Of a stretch of 64,000 nucleotides of DNA, positions 8,378 to 16,976 are shown piece by piece. The stretch is from Nocardioides zhouii (GTDB lineage Bacteria; Actinomycetota; Actinomycetes; Propionibacteriales; Nocardioidaceae), in contig NZ_SDWV01000001.1 in the NCBI RefSeq assembly GCF_004137345.1, positions 248,001 through 312,000 on the forward strand. The letters run 5' to 3'. Position 1 is the stretch's first letter; each line of letters begins with the position of its first letter. Position numbers and translations under genes: made by a program. The notes beneath the pieces were generated by a model. It had not been told where the DNA came from, did no database searches, and saw nothing but the letters and a program-made list of their open reading frames with translations.

Positions 8378-9823
8378 ATGACTATCGCCGCTCTCCCCCA
8401 GCAGCCGCCACAGGCGGCCGATGAGGCGTCGGCGAGCGACCTGCTGAACTCCGCTACCGAGGCGCTGCGCGCGCGCCGGCTCGCGGAGGTTGCGGAGCTG
8501 GAGCTCGCAGTTCGGTGGGCGGTCACCAACGGGCACGCGCGAGACGACCGCGACCCGATGCTCACTCCCGGCGGCGACGGCACGCCTGCCATGCGCGAGC
8601 ACGCGATCCCCGAGCTGGCGATGGCTCGGGAGACTCACCCCACCACCACGCGCGCGCTCCTCGCAGACGGGCTCGACCTCGTCCACCGACTCCCGCGCAC
8701 CTGGGCGGTCGTCGAGGCCGGCCGCTGCGAGCCGTGGGTGGCACGCAAGGTCGCCGTGCTCTCCCGTGCCCTGCTGTCCGAACAGGTCGTACGCGTCGAC
8801 CGAGCCGTGGCCAGGGCCATCGCCGGCCACGCACCCTCGACCGTTCTCGAGATCGCGCGAGCCAAGGTCATCGAGGCCGATCCCGAGACCCACCGCGCCG
8901 AACGCGAGCGTTCCCGGCACGAGCGCTACGTACGCCTGTCCCGCACCGACGAGTACGGCTACCGCCACATCATCGCCCGCATCACCGCCGGTGACGCTGC
9001 CTGGATCGACGCCATGGTCGACCGGGTCGCCGACATCCTCACCACCACCATGGGTCACGACCACAACCACGACGAGCTCCGCTCCCTCGCCATGGGCTGG
9101 CTCGCGCGCCCCCTTGATCTCCTCAAGCTCCTCGTCGAGCACACCGACACCGAGGGCAGCGCGGACGCCGACACGGACCAGCCGGCACAGCCCCGCCAGC
9201 CCGTGTGGGCACCCGACCACATGGCCGACACCGTCAACCGGCTCTGTTCTCTCCCCGCGCGCAAGCTGGCGAAGCTCCGCGGCCGCGGACGCTTGTTCGT
9301 CCACCTCACCGACGACGCACTCCGCACCGGCACCGGCGTCGCCCGGGTTGAGGGCGTCGGCCCCATCGACGTGTCCCAGCTCCACGAAGTGCTCGGCCAC
9401 GCCGACGTCACCGTCACCCCGGTCCTCGACCTGCGGATGCGCCGCCGCGTCGACGCCTACGAGCACCCCGAGGTGGTCAAGGACCACGTGTGGGTGCAGA
9501 CCGGCGGCGACTGCTTCCCCTTCACGCCCCGCAGCGCGACCCGCGACGGCGTCGACTACGACCACGCGATCCCCTACGACGACACCGGTCCACCCGGCCA
9601 GACCGGCCCGCACAACTCCGGGCCACTACGCCGCAGCCACCACCGCACCAAGACCCACGGTGGCCTCACCACCCGAGTCGTCGGCCCCGGGCGGCACCTG
9701 TGGCGCACCCCGCACGGCCAGGCCTTCCTCGTCGACCACACCGGCACGGCGAGACTCACCGATCAGCAAGCGATCGCCATGACCGAGGCGATCGAGGACG
9801 GCGTCGAGCTCTACTTCCACTGA
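8378..9823 (+). CDS. DUF222 / HNH endonuclease domain protein (13E12-type)
   Basis: The 481-residue protein has the long helical DUF222 region (LRARRLAEVAELELAVRWA, then VARAIAGHAPSTVLEIARAKV) and a C-terminal HNH module: YDHAIPY, then NSGPLRRSHHRTKTH. These are the core HNH residues. The family is abundant and multicopy in actinobacteria (13E12 repeat proteins of mycobacteria). Its biological role is uncertain and it is often variable between strains. A second, broken member lies at 36107-37322. The ATG at 8378 follows a short GAGG. The gene is convergent with bL37, and a hairpin lies between them. Confidence 0.85.
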   Translation: MTIAALPQQPPQAADEASASDLLNSATEALRARRLAEVAELELAVRWAVTNGHARDDRDPMLTPGGDGTPAMREHAIPELAMARETHPTTTRALLADGLDLVHRLPRTWAVVEAGRCEPWVARKVAVLSRALLSEQVVRVDRAVARAIAGHAPSTVLEIARAKVIEADPETHRAERERSRHERYVRLSRTDEYGYRHIIARITAGDAAWIDAMVDRVADILTTTMGHDHNHDELRSLAMGWLARPLDLLKLLVEHTDTEGSADADTDQPAQPRQPVWAPDHMADTVNRLCSLPARKLAKLRGRGRLFVHLTDDALRTGTGVARVEGVGPIDVSQLHEVLGHADVTVTPVLDLRMRRRVDAYEHPEVVKDHVWVQTGGDCFPFTPRSATRDGVDYDHAIPYDDTGPPGQTGPHNSGPLRRSHHRTKTHGGLTTRVVGPGRHLWRTPHGQAFLVDHTGTARLTDQQAIAMTEAIEDGVELYFH

Positions 9824-9838
9824 CCTCGGACATGCAAA

Positions 9839-9860
9839 AGTCCCCGCCGTGGCGGGGACT
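9839..9860 (-). terminator. Strong hairpin terminator between the HNH and bL37 genes
   Basis: AGTCCCCGCC (9839-9848) and GGCGGGGACT (9851-9860) form a perfect 10-bp stem with a 2-base spacer. Read leftward, the stem is followed by CTTTTG, which fits an intrinsic terminator for the bL37 transcript. It also lies 16 bases after the stop of the convergent HNH gene. Confidence 0.75.
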
Positions 9861-9888
9861 CTCACGATGACGTGTCGAAGAAGACGCG

Positions 9889-9963
9889 TCAGGCGTTGGG
9901 GCGCTTGCCGTGGTTCGCGCCCTTCTTCTTGCGAGCGCGGCGCTTGCGTCCGGTCTTGCCCAT
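9889..9963 (-). CDS. 50S ribosomal protein bL37
   Basis: This is a 24-residue gene. It reads MGKTGRKRRARKKKG followed by ANHGKRPNA. The highly basic N-terminus and the ANHGKRPN tail match the tiny actinobacterial large-subunit protein bL37 seen in mycobacterial ribosomes. The ribosome binding site AGGAGGA sits 5 bases before the ATG. In mycobacteria the homologue also lies beside the sigH/rshA pair, the same context as here. It would bind 23S rRNA. A strong terminator follows at 9839-9860. Confidence 0.85.
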   Translation of the reverse strand: MGKTGRKRRARKKKGANHGKRPNA

Positions 9964-10027
9964 CTGGTCCTCCTGAAGTCGGTGCTCGGGTCAGTCTCTC
10001 AAAAGAGGCCGACAGGAGCGAATCGGC

Positions 10028-10300
10028 TCAGGACCCGCCCTCGGTGATCTGGATCCGCACCTCGCGCAGCCGGAGGCGTACGCGGTCGCGGAGCGACTCC
10101 GGCGCGGCCTCGCCACAGGACCTGGCGACGAGCTGCTTGACCGCCTTCTGGAGGTCGTGGCGCTCGAGGCAGGGCCCGCACTCGCGCAGGTGCATCTCGA
10201 CGACGGCGCAGGACGCCTGGTCGAGCTCGTTGTCGATGAAGTAGACGATGCGCTCGATGTAGTCGACGCAGTCGTCCTTGCCGTGCTCGTGCGTGCTCAC
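10028..10300 (-). CDS. rsrA: Mycothiol-system anti-sigma factor RsrA
   Basis: The 90-residue protein contains the zinc-binding anti-sigma signature H-x3-C-x2-C as HLRECGPC, preceded by an upstream Cys in KDDCVDYIE. In the reduced, zinc-bound state RsrA holds SigR inactive. Thiol oxidation forms a disulfide, releases zinc and frees the sigma factor. The start is GTG at 10300 and overlaps the sigR stop by four bases (GTGA), so the pair is translationally coupled. The length and motif fit the family closely. Confidence 0.93.
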   Translation of the reverse strand: MSTHEHGKDDCVDYIERIVYFIDNELDQASCAVVEMHLRECGPCLERHDLQKAVKQLVARSCGEAAPESLRDRVRLRLREVRIQITEGGS

Positions 10301-10959
10301 GACTCGCTCCCGTCAGTGCCGGGGACGGTGGCGGCCGGCAGCAGGTCGTTGGCCCGGACGTAGTCGGCGAGCATGTCGCGCAGCTGGCGACGACCACGGT
10401 GCAGACGTGACATCACGGTGCCGATCGGCGTGTCCATGATCTCGGCGATCTCCTTGTAGGGGAATCCCTCGACATCGGCGAGGTAGACCGCGAGCCGGAA
10501 CTCCTCGGGCAGGCGCTGCAGCGCGTCCTTCACCTCGGAGTCGGGCAGGTGCTCCAGCGCCTCCATCTCCGCCGACCGGAGGCCGGTAGAGGAGTGCGAC
10601 TCCGCGCGGGCGAGCTGCCAGTCCTCGACGTCCTCGGACATCGACTGCTGCGGCTGGCGCTGCTTCTTGCGGTAGGAGTTGATGTAGGTGTTGGTCAGGA
10701 TCCGGTAGAGCCAGGCCTTGAGGTTCGTGCCGGGCTTGAACTGGTGGAAGGCGCTGTACGCCTTCGCGAACGTCTCCTGCACCAGGTCCTCGGCGTCGGC
10801 GGGGTTGCGGGTCATCCGCATCGCCGCGCCGTAGAGCTGGTCGAGGAACGGCAGCGCGTCGCGCTCGAAGCGCGCGGTCCTGTCGTCGGGGGTCTCGTCC
10901 TCCACGACGATGTCGGCGTCGTCCAGCGTGGACATCTCGTCCTTCAGCGATTCAGTCAT
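10297..10959 (-). CDS. sigR: ECF sigma factor SigR (SigH family), oxidative stress
   Basis: Region 2 is clear ([34 protein letters not shown]), followed by region 4 ([40 protein letters not shown]). These are hallmarks of the SigR/SigH group that directs thioredoxin, mycothiol and proteolysis genes. I chose the ATG at 10959, preceded by GGGAGG with short spacing. An internal ATG at 10935 has AAGGA 4 bases upstream, and an in-frame GTG at 11019 has GGAGG 4 bases upstream. Several isoforms are therefore possible, as known for sigma-R and sigma-R' of Streptomyces. RsrA is encoded immediately downstream. A self-type promoter lies at 11029-11054. Confidence 0.92.
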   Translation of the reverse strand: MTESLKDEMSTLDDADIVVEDETPDDRTARFERDALPFLDQLYGAAMRMTRNPADAEDLVQETFAKAYSAFHQFKPGTNLKAWLYRILTNTYINSYRKKQRQPQQSMSEDVEDWQLARAESHSSTGLRSAEMEALEHLPDSEVKDALQRLPEEFRLAVYLADVEGFPYKEIAEIMDTPIGTVMSRLHRGRRQLRDMLADYVRANDLLPAATVPGTDGSES

Positions 10960-11028
10960 CGCCTCCCACAGTACCGCCGTGGAGGAGGGCGAGGGACGGT
11001 CGAGGGTGAGTGCTTGCACACCACCTCC

Positions 11029-11054
11029 AACACCTCACCCCCTGCGGGGATTCC
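11029..11054 (-). promoter_or_regulatory. SigR-type promoter (GGAAT-N18-GTT) upstream of sigR
   Basis: Read leftward, GGAAT occupies 11054-11050 and GTT occupies 11031-11029, with exactly 18 bases between. This is the published SigR/SigH consensus (GGAAT, 18-19 bases, GTT). It lies 70 bases before the ATG chosen for sigR and overlaps the end of the upstream hydrolase gene. It implies positive autoregulation of sigR-rsrA after thiol stress. Transcripts would start close to the GTG at 11019, which may limit or alter use of that long start. Confidence 0.8.
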
Positions 11055-11697
11055 CGACGACTTCGCGGACCAGCCACTCGAGGGTCGACTCGACCACGAT
11101 CCCCATCGCCTCCGCCTGGCTGACCTCGCCCCGGGCCGGCACCTTGAGGCCGTGGTCGGCGCCCGGGATGACGACCAGGTCGAGGCGGTCGAGGTCGCCG
11201 GGGAACTCCTCGGGACGGCCCATCGGGTCGCGCTCGCCCTGCACGACGAGGGTCGGCAGGCCGGACGTGCGCAGCTCCGGGAGCCGGGTGGGCTCGGTCT
11301 TCCCGGGCTGGTGGAGCGGGAACGACAGGGCAAGGCAGCCAGACGCACCGAGCGCCTTCGCCGTACGCGCCGCCGAGCGGGCACCGGCGGAGCGGCCGCC
11401 CACGACTAGGGGCGTACGCACGCGCATCGCGTCGGCGGCGCGGGTCAGGCCGACGTCGAGGGTCGCCGGAGCGGTCGCGACCTTGCGGCCGGCCACCCGC
11501 CACGGTTGCTCGAAGAGCACCACCGACACGCCCTGCGCCGGCAGCGCGTCGGCGAGGGCCCACAGGTCACGTGCCTCGACCCCGCCGCCGGCGCCGTGGC
11601 TGAGCAGCAACGTGGCGATCGGACTGGTGGCCCGGCGGGTGTGCAGGCGGCCCTCGCCGTGGGGCGTGTCGACCATCCGGACCGAGGCCTTCTTCAT
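11035..11697 (-). CDS. Alpha/beta-hydrolase of the KANL3/TEX30-like family
   Basis: The 220-residue protein has an oxyanion-side LLLSHGAGGG, a nucleophile elbow GGRSAGAR, then LVVQGERDPMG carrying the likely acid and GADHGLKV carrying the likely histidine. This is the compact TEX30/KANL3 type of alpha/beta hydrolase, whose substrates are not known. The ATG at 11697 overlaps the stop of the SRAP gene by ATGA, which points to co-translation. Its 3' end contains the SigR promoter for the next gene. Confidence 0.8.
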   Translation of the reverse strand: MKKASVRMVDTPHGEGRLHTRRATSPIATLLLSHGAGGGVEARDLWALADALPAQGVSVVLFEQPWRVAGRKVATAPATLDVGLTRAADAMRVRTPLVVGGRSAGARSAARTAKALGASGCLALSFPLHQPGKTEPTRLPELRTSGLPTLVVQGERDPMGRPEEFPGDLDRLDLVVIPGADHGLKVPARGEVSQAEAMGIVVESTLEWLVREVVGNPRRG

Positions 11698-12431
11698 GAG
11701 GTGGCCTCCAGGGGGACGACGAGCTCGGGGCCGTTGTTGCGGACGTTGCTGACCAGCGTCGGGACGGCGTACGCCTCGAGCCGGCCGGGCGCGGCCGGGA
11801 CCAGCAGGGACGTGTCGCCGGGCGTGGTCGGGTCGAGCCACTCGTGCCAGCGGTCGCGCTCGACCATGAGCGGCATCCGGTCGTGGATGTGGCCGAGGGA
11901 GTCCTCGGCCTCGGTGGTGAGGACGGTGCAGGTCCAGCGGAACCGGTCAGGGTCGTCCTCGGCCTTGGTCGGGTCGCGCCAGATCTCGTAGAGGCCCGCC
12001 ATCGCCAGGACACCGCCGTCCCGGGGCCGGATGAAGAACGGCTGCTTCACGGGCTTGCCCTTGGCGTTGGTGAGCGAGGTCGGGTACCACTCGAAGTAGC
12101 CGTCGGCGGGCAGCAGGGCACGGCGGGTGGCGAACGCCTTGCGGTAGGCCGGCTTCTCGGCGACGGTCTCCATCCGGGCGTTGATCATCCGGTTGCCGAT
12201 GGACGGGTCCTTGGCCCACGACGGCACCAGGCCCCAGGTCAGCACCCGCAGCTGGCGCTGCGGCGGCTCCTCACTCTCGCGCGACGGCGGCCGCTCGACG
12301 ATCGCGTAGACCTCCTTGGTCGGCGCGACGTTGTAGTCGGCCGCCAGCGGCGCGGCCACCCGGCTCTCGACGACCTCGAACTCCTCGATGAGGTCGTCAG
12401 GCTGACGGGACGAGGCATAGCGGCCGCACAT
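11694..12431 (-). CDS. SOS response-associated peptidase (SRAP, YedK/HMCES family)
   Basis: The protein begins MCGRYASS, and Cys2 becomes the catalytic N-terminal residue after Met removal. Other SRAP marks are NVAPTKEVYAIV, the MINARMETV segment, ADGYFEWY with the conserved glutamate, and HDRMPLMV with the conserved histidine. SRAP proteins form a thiazolidine crosslink to abasic sites in single-stranded DNA and protect them at stalled forks. The length of 245 residues is normal. It is the first gene of a leftward pair with the hydrolase. Confidence 0.93.
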   Translation of the reverse strand: MCGRYASSRQPDDLIEEFEVVESRVAAPLAADYNVAPTKEVYAIVERPPSRESEEPPQRQLRVLTWGLVPSWAKDPSIGNRMINARMETVAEKPAYRKAFATRRALLPADGYFEWYPTSLTNAKGKPVKQPFFIRPRDGGVLAMAGLYEIWRDPTKAEDDPDRFRWTCTVLTTEAEDSLGHIHDRMPLMVERDRWHEWLDPTTPGDTSLLVPAAPGRLEAYAVPTLVSNVRNNGPELVVPLEATS

Positions 12432-12461
12432 GTCACGGACCCTAGCGGGGACCGGGGACGT

Positions 12462-13196
12462 TCAGCCCCGGGCGAGCTCGTCGAGGAGCGCTCCGGCGAG
12501 GTGGTCGGTGCCGGGCAGGCCCTCGATCCAGAGCCGTACGGGCGTGCCCTCGGGAGATCCCTCGAGCAGGGTGCCCAGCACCCGCACCCGGCGGCCGAGG
12601 CGCTCGTCGCGCCGGCACAGGATGCCGACCCGGTGCATCCCGAGGCGGGCGACGGTCTCGTCGCCGGCGAAGGCCGTACGGGCCAGCTCGCCGGCCCGGG
12701 CCACGCGCATGGCGCGGGTGAAGTGGTCGCCGGGCTCGTCCGACGGGTCGTCGCCGAGCGGCAGCGCGCACACGACCAGGGCGTGGCCGGGGACGTCGTC
12801 GGCCAGCCGGTAGAGCTCGGAGATCCGGCTGCGGAGGTGGGCCTGGCTCGCGAGCCCCGTGAGCGGGTCGTCGCAGGAGAGCTGGTGCAGGTAGCCGAGG
12901 GTGATCTCGCTCCAGGCAGTGACCAGCGCGCTCACGGCGTCGTACGACGGGTCGCCCGCCGAGGCGTGCTGCCAGGTGTCGCGCAGCCCCTCGAGCGTCT
13001 CCTCCATCGAGGCTCCGTCGCGGGCGAGGTCCTCGCCCGCGACGGCGCACGCACGGAGCACGTCCGATCCCGAGGTGAGCGCCTCCCCCAAGGCCTCGAA
13101 CCGGTGCGGCAACCCCGACCGCACGGAAGACCCTGGCCCGCTCACCCCAGGACCGGAAGCCGGGAGACGTCGCCCACGTGTGGCGAATATCTTCAC
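12462..13196 (-). CDS. Degenerate GGDEF-domain protein
   Basis: The 244-residue protein has a helical N-terminus and then DDPLTGLASQAHLRSRISELY (about 109-129), the typical opening of a GGDEF domain. The later segment GDETVARLGMHRVGIL occupies the position where GGDEF should stand, but the motif itself is absent. Diguanylate cyclase activity is therefore unlikely. Such relatives may bind nucleotide or act as scaffolds. It lies 30 bases upstream of the SRAP gene on the same strand and diverges from the fused sigma factor gene. Confidence 0.65.
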   Translation of the reverse strand: MKIFATRGRRLPASGPGVSGPGSSVRSGLPHRFEALGEALTSGSDVLRACAVAGEDLARDGASMEETLEGLRDTWQHASAGDPSYDAVSALVTAWSEITLGYLHQLSCDDPLTGLASQAHLRSRISELYRLADDVPGHALVVCALPLGDDPSDEPGDHFTRAMRVARAGELARTAFAGDETVARLGMHRVGILCRRDERLGRRVRVLGTLLEGSPEGTPVRLWIEGLPGTDHLAGALLDELARG

Positions 13197-13373
13197 GGCA
13201 ACCCCCTCTGTGTGTCCTGCTCACCGATGTGACGGCCGTCATCGGCGCCCATGACGCGGACCAGACCGGGGTTTTCGCGATTTTGCCCAATGGCACCCAC
13301 GCATCGCGTGGAGGACTACAGTTTGTGCCACTTGGCAAAGGCCAAGGAAAGTTTCCGGGAAGCATCCGTTGAC

Positions 13374-15095
13374 ATGAGCGTCGCGACCAGCATCGAGGCA
13401 CCGGGGGACGCCGAGCTGATCTCGGCGGTCCGCGGCGGGGACGTCGACGCCTACGGCGACCTGTTCGAGCGCCACGTCGAGGCCGCGCGGCGCCTCGCCC
13501 GGCAGCTCGTGCCGGCCGGCGACGCAGACGACCTGGTGTCCGAGGCCTTCGTCAAGGTGCTCGGCGTGCTCCAGCGCGGCGGCGGGCCCGACGTGGCCTT
13601 CCGCGCCTATCTGCTGACCTCCGTCCGGCGCCTGCAGGTCGACCGCATCCGGGCGACCGCGAGGCTGCACACCACAGACGACATGGAGGCGTTCGACCCC
13701 GGCGTGCCGTTCGTCGACACCGCCGTCGAGGGCTTCGAGAGCGCGGCCGCCGCCCGGGCGTTCGCCTCGCTGCCCGAGCGCTGGCAGCTGGTGCTCTGGC
13801 ACACGGAGGTCGAGGGCGACAAGCCCGCCGACATCGCGCCGATCCTCGGGATGAGCGCCAACTCGGTCTCCGCCCTCGCCTACCGCGCCCGTGAGGGCCT
13901 GCGCGAGGCGTTCCTGACCCAGCACGCCGTCGAGCTCGAGGCCGACACGTGTCGCTGGACGCACGGCCAGCTCGGCGCGTACGTCCGCTCGTCCATCTCC
14001 CGCCGCGACGGCGCGAAGGTCGAGGAGCACCTCAACGAGTGCCGTGCGTGCATGGCCGTCTACATCGAGCTCACCGAGGTCAACTCCAACCTCGGTGCAC
14101 TCCTTGCCCCCCTCCTCCTCGGCACGGCGGCGACGGCGTACCTCGGGGCTGCGGCAGCCGGCGGCTCCGTGCCCGTCGGGATCGCCTTCCTGTTCGGCCG
14201 GGCACGCGACCTCGTGACCGGGAACGCCGCCACCGCGGCGGTGGCCGGTGTCGCCGCCAGCACCGCGATCGTGGCGGGCGGCATCGCCCTCGGGACGCGC
14301 GGGCCCGACGCCGCGCCCGACGCGTCGGCGACCCGCGACCAGACGGCATCGGCCACGATCAGCGCCTCGGGCACCGCGTCGCCGACCGCAGCGGCCACCG
14401 ACCGGTCGACCCGCGAGCGGACCACCCCGGCGGCCGTCGTGCTGACCCCCGGCGACGAGGTCGACTTCCTGACCGATCCCACGACGGACCCGACCACCGA
14501 CCCCACGACCGGTGACCCGACGTCCGACCCGACGTCCGACCCCACCTCCAGCCCCACCTCCGACCCCACCTCCGACCCGACGTCCGACCCGACCTCGAGC
14601 CCGACGTCCAGCCCGACCTCCAGTCCCACCTCGAGCCCGACGTCGCGGCCCACGGACGGCCCGACGTCGAACCCCACGTCGAACCCGACCACCACCCCCA
14701 CCTCTAACCCCACCTCGAACCCCACGGCCACCGCGACGCCGACCACACCCAGCACCCCGACTCCCCCGCCACCCGCCCTGCCCGACCCGTCGCTCAGCGG
14801 CAGCGTCGGCGGCGCGCGGCCGACGTACGACGTGGTGCTGCGGATCGCGGGCCTGCCGTCGGGCGCCAGCGCCGTCCTCGTGGTCGAGTCGGCGGACGGC
14901 AACGTGGTGCGGACGACCGACGGGCGCTGCACCTTCGCGAAGGCGCGGGCCACCTGCCAGATCTCCGCGGCAGACCTCTCCCCCGTCAGCCTCGAGGTCG
15001 TGGCGCCACAGGGGGCGACTGTGGTCGCGAGCCTCAGCACCGCCTCGCAGGACGCCGACCCCGGCAACAACACCTGGCGCGCCGACCTGGGGTGA
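13374..15095 (+). CDS. ECF sigma factor fused to anti-sigma zinc motif, membrane helix and surface stalk
   Basis: The N-terminus is an ECF sigma factor: region 2 near 25-95 (ADDLVSEAFVKVLG) and region 4 near 130-180 (LPERWQLVLWHTEVEG, LGMSANSVSALAYRAREGL). A zinc anti-sigma motif follows, HLNECRACM (H-x3-C-x2-C), then hydrophobic segments (about 240-310). Outside the membrane comes a DPTS/SPTS-type repeat stalk and a C-terminal beta domain ending DPGNNTW. One chain thus holds sigma factor, anti-sigma element and extracellular sensor. Activation probably needs proteolysis or a conformational change, which is inference. The ATG at 13374 was chosen because sigma region 2 begins soon after it. 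Confidence 0.85.
   Translation: MSVATSIEAPGDAELISAVRGGDVDAYGDLFERHVEAARRLARQLVPAGDADDLVSEAFVKVLGVLQRGGGPDVAFRAYLLTSVRRLQVDRIRATARLHTTDDMEAFDPGVPFVDTAVEGFESAAAARAFASLPERWQLVLWHTEVEGDKPADIAPILGMSANSVSALAYRAREGLREAFLTQHAVELEADTCRWTHGQLGAYVRSSISRRDGAKVEEHLNECRACMAVYIELTEVNSNLGALLAPLLLGTAATAYLGAAAAGGSVPVGIAFLFGRARDLVTGNAATAAVAGVAASTAIVAGGIALGTRGPDAAPDASATRDQTASATISASGTASPTAAATDRSTRERTTPAAVVLTPGDEVDFLTDPTTDPTTDPTTGDPTSDPTSDPTSSPTSDPTSDPTSDPTSSPTSSPTSSPTSSPTSRPTDGPTSNPTSNPTTTPTSNPTSNPTATATPTTPSTPTPPPPALPDPSLSGSVGGARPTYDVVLRIAGLPSGASAVLVVESADGNVVRTTDGRCTFAKARATCQISAADLSPVSLEVVAPQGATVVASLSTASQDADPGNNTWRADLG
14470..14775 (+). repeat. Low-complexity DPTS/SPTS/NPTS tandem repeat inside the fused sigma factor gene
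   Basis: About 25 tandem four-residue units (DPTT, DPTS, SPTS, NPTS) are encoded by degenerate 12-base repeats. They form a Pro/Thr/Ser stalk like those that span the actinobacterial cell wall and may carry O-linked sugars. Repeat number could vary by slippage, so copy number may differ between strains. Confidence 0.85.
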
Positions 15096-15149
15096 GCCGC
15101 ACCCCTGCGGACGGGGCACCGTCCCCGCGCATCGTGTAGACAAGGACGC

Positions 15150-15680
15150 ATGACGATCACCCGGTTGCTCGCCCGTCCGATGCTGGCCACGATCTTCGTC
15201 GTGGGTGGGGTCAACGCCCTGCGCGCGACCGAGGCGCACGCCGCGAAGGCGAAGAAGGTCACCGACCGGATCGTGCCGCTCGCCCAGCGGGCCGCGCCCG
15301 GAGCGCCCATCCCCACTGACGCCGCCACGCTCGTACGGATCAACGCCGGCGCGCAGATCGTTGCCGCCGCCGCCCTCGCCACCGGTCGCGCACCGCGGCT
15401 CAGCGCGACGGTGCTCGCCGCGTCGCTGGTGCCCACCACGCTGGCCGGACACCGGTTCTGGGAGGAGTCGGACCCGCAGGCCAAGTCGATGCAGCGCCTC
15501 CAGTTCGCCAAGAACACCTCGATCCTCGGCGGCCTCCTCCTCGCCGGCGTCGACACCGAGGGCAAGCCCGGCCTGGCCTGGCGCGCGCGCCGCGCCGCCA
15601 AGGACGTACGACGCGAGGCTCGCCAGGTCGCCAAGGACGCCCGCCGCGAGGCGAGGCTGGCCCGCGCCCAGCTGACCTGA
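15150..15680 (+). CDS. DoxX-family membrane protein
   Basis: The 176-residue protein starts RLLARPMLATIFVVGGVNALR, the characteristic first helix of DoxX proteins. Further hydrophobic segments lie near 65-110 and 130-145. The C-terminus is a highly basic helix (RRAAKDVRREARQVAKDARRE). DoxX proteins are small inner-membrane proteins linked to thiol and oxidative stress in mycobacteria, where one partners superoxide dismutase. It precedes aroA by 18 bases and may be read with it. Confidence 0.85.
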   Translation: MTITRLLARPMLATIFVVGGVNALRATEAHAAKAKKVTDRIVPLAQRAAPGAPIPTDAATLVRINAGAQIVAAAALATGRAPRLSATVLAASLVPTTLAGHRFWEESDPQAKSMQRLQFAKNTSILGGLLLAGVDTEGKPGLAWRARRAAKDVRREARQVAKDARREARLARAQLT

Positions 15681-15698
15681 CCTCGATAGGGTGCGCGG

Positions 15699-16976
15699 GT
15701 GAGTGAGCACTGGCCTGCGCCGCGCCCTGACGGGCCCGTCGAGCGGGTCGTCTCCCTGCCCGGCAGCAAGTCGCTGACCAACCGCGCCCTGCTCCTCGCC
15801 GCGATCGCCGACGGCCCCAGCGTCGTACGCCGTCCGCTGCGCTCGCGCGACACCCTGCTGATGGCCTCTGCGCTCGGCGCCCTCGGCACCGGCATCGACG
15901 ACGTCGACGGCGACTGGGCCGTCACCCCGGGCCCGTGGGACCGCGACGCCGACGTCGACTGCGGCCTCGCCGGGACGGTGATGCGGTTCGTGCCGCCGGT
16001 GGCCGGGCTCGCGCGCGGCACGGTCGGTTTCGACGGCGACCCCCACATGCGGCAACGCCCGGTGGGTCCGATGCTCGCGGCGCTCGGCGTCCTGGGCGTA
16101 CGGATCGACGACGGCGGTCGCGGCGCCCTCCCGTTCTCGGTGGCCGGTGCGGGCAGCGTCGCCGGGGGGACGGTCACCATCGACGCGAGCGCGTCGTCGC
16201 AGTTCGTCTCCGCCCTGCTCCTCGCCGGGGCGCGCTACGACCACGGGGTCGACGTACGACACGTCGGCAAGCCGGTGCCGTCGCTCCCCCACATCGAGAT
16301 GACCGTCCAGATGCTGCGCCGCCACGGCGTCGAGGTCGACGACGGCGACGCCAACCGATGGGCGGTCGCGCCCGGTCCGGTGAAGGCGGTCGACCACGAC
16401 ATCGAGCCCGACCTGTCCAACGCGGCACCGTTCCTCGCCCTCGCCGCGGCGACCGGTGGACGGGTCACGGTCAGGGACTGGCCGGCGGCGACCACGCAGC
16501 CCGGCGACCAGCTCCGCGAGATCCTGGCGCTGATGGGCTGCGAGGTCGACCTGGGCGACGACGGCCTCACGGTCACCGGACCCACGCGACTCACCGGGGT
16601 CGACCTCGACCTCCACGACGTCGGCGAGCTGACCCCTGCCATCGCCGCGCTGTGCGCGCTGGCCGACTCCCCCTCGCACCTGCGCGGGGTCGCCCACATC
16701 CGCGGGCACGAGACCGACCGGATCACCGCCCTCGCGACCGAGCTCGGCAGGCTGGGCGGCGACGTCACCGAGCGCGACGACGGCCTCTCGATCAGCCCCG
16801 CCCCCCTGCACGGCGGCGTCTTCCACACGTACGCCGACCACCGGATGGCGCACGCCGGCGTGATCCTCGGGCTCGCCGTCGACGGCGTCCTGGTCGAGGA
16901 CGTCGCCACGACCGCCAAGACGTTCCCCGACTTCGCCGGGGCCTGGACCCTCGCGGTGCACGGGGCCTCGCAGTGA
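15699..16976 (+). CDS. aroA: 3-phosphoshikimate 1-carboxyvinyltransferase (EPSP synthase)
   Basis: AroA joins shikimate-3-phosphate and phosphoenolpyruvate to make EPSP in aromatic amino acid synthesis. The signature [16 protein letters not shown] is near the N-terminus, with the [15 protein letters not shown] motif (about 88-103), [12 protein letters not shown], and the late [13 protein letters not shown]. The length of 425 residues is usual. The start is GTG at 15699. The stop overlaps the GTG of rsgA by GTGA, a pairing common in actinobacteria. Confidence 0.97.
   Translation: MSEHWPAPRPDGPVERVVSLPGSKSLTNRALLLAAIADGPSVVRRPLRSRDTLLMASALGALGTGIDDVDGDWAVTPGPWDRDADVDCGLAGTVMRFVPPVAGLARGTVGFDGDPHMRQRPVGPMLAALGVLGVRIDDGGRGALPFSVAGAGSVAGGTVTIDASASSQFVSALLLAGARYDHGVDVRHVGKPVPSLPHIEMTVQMLRRHGVEVDDGDANRWAVAPGPVKAVDHDIEPDLSNAAPFLALAAATGGRVTVRDWPAATTQPGDQLREILALMGCEVDLGDDGLTVTGPTRLTGVDLDLHDVGELTPAIAALCALADSPSHLRGVAHIRGHETDRITALATELGRLGGDVTERDDGLSISPAPLHGGVFHTYADHRMAHAGVILGLAVDGVLVEDVATTAKTFPDFAGAWTLAVHGASQ

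Noticed and set aside
8378..9823. Homing endonuclease or group I intron product
   Set aside because: The DUF222 region and lack of interrupted host gene indicate the common 13E12-type family, not an intron-borne enzyme.
14470..14775. Possible CRISPR-like tandem repeat
   Set aside because: The units are 12 bases, contiguous and in frame, and encode DPTS-type residues. There are no spacers.
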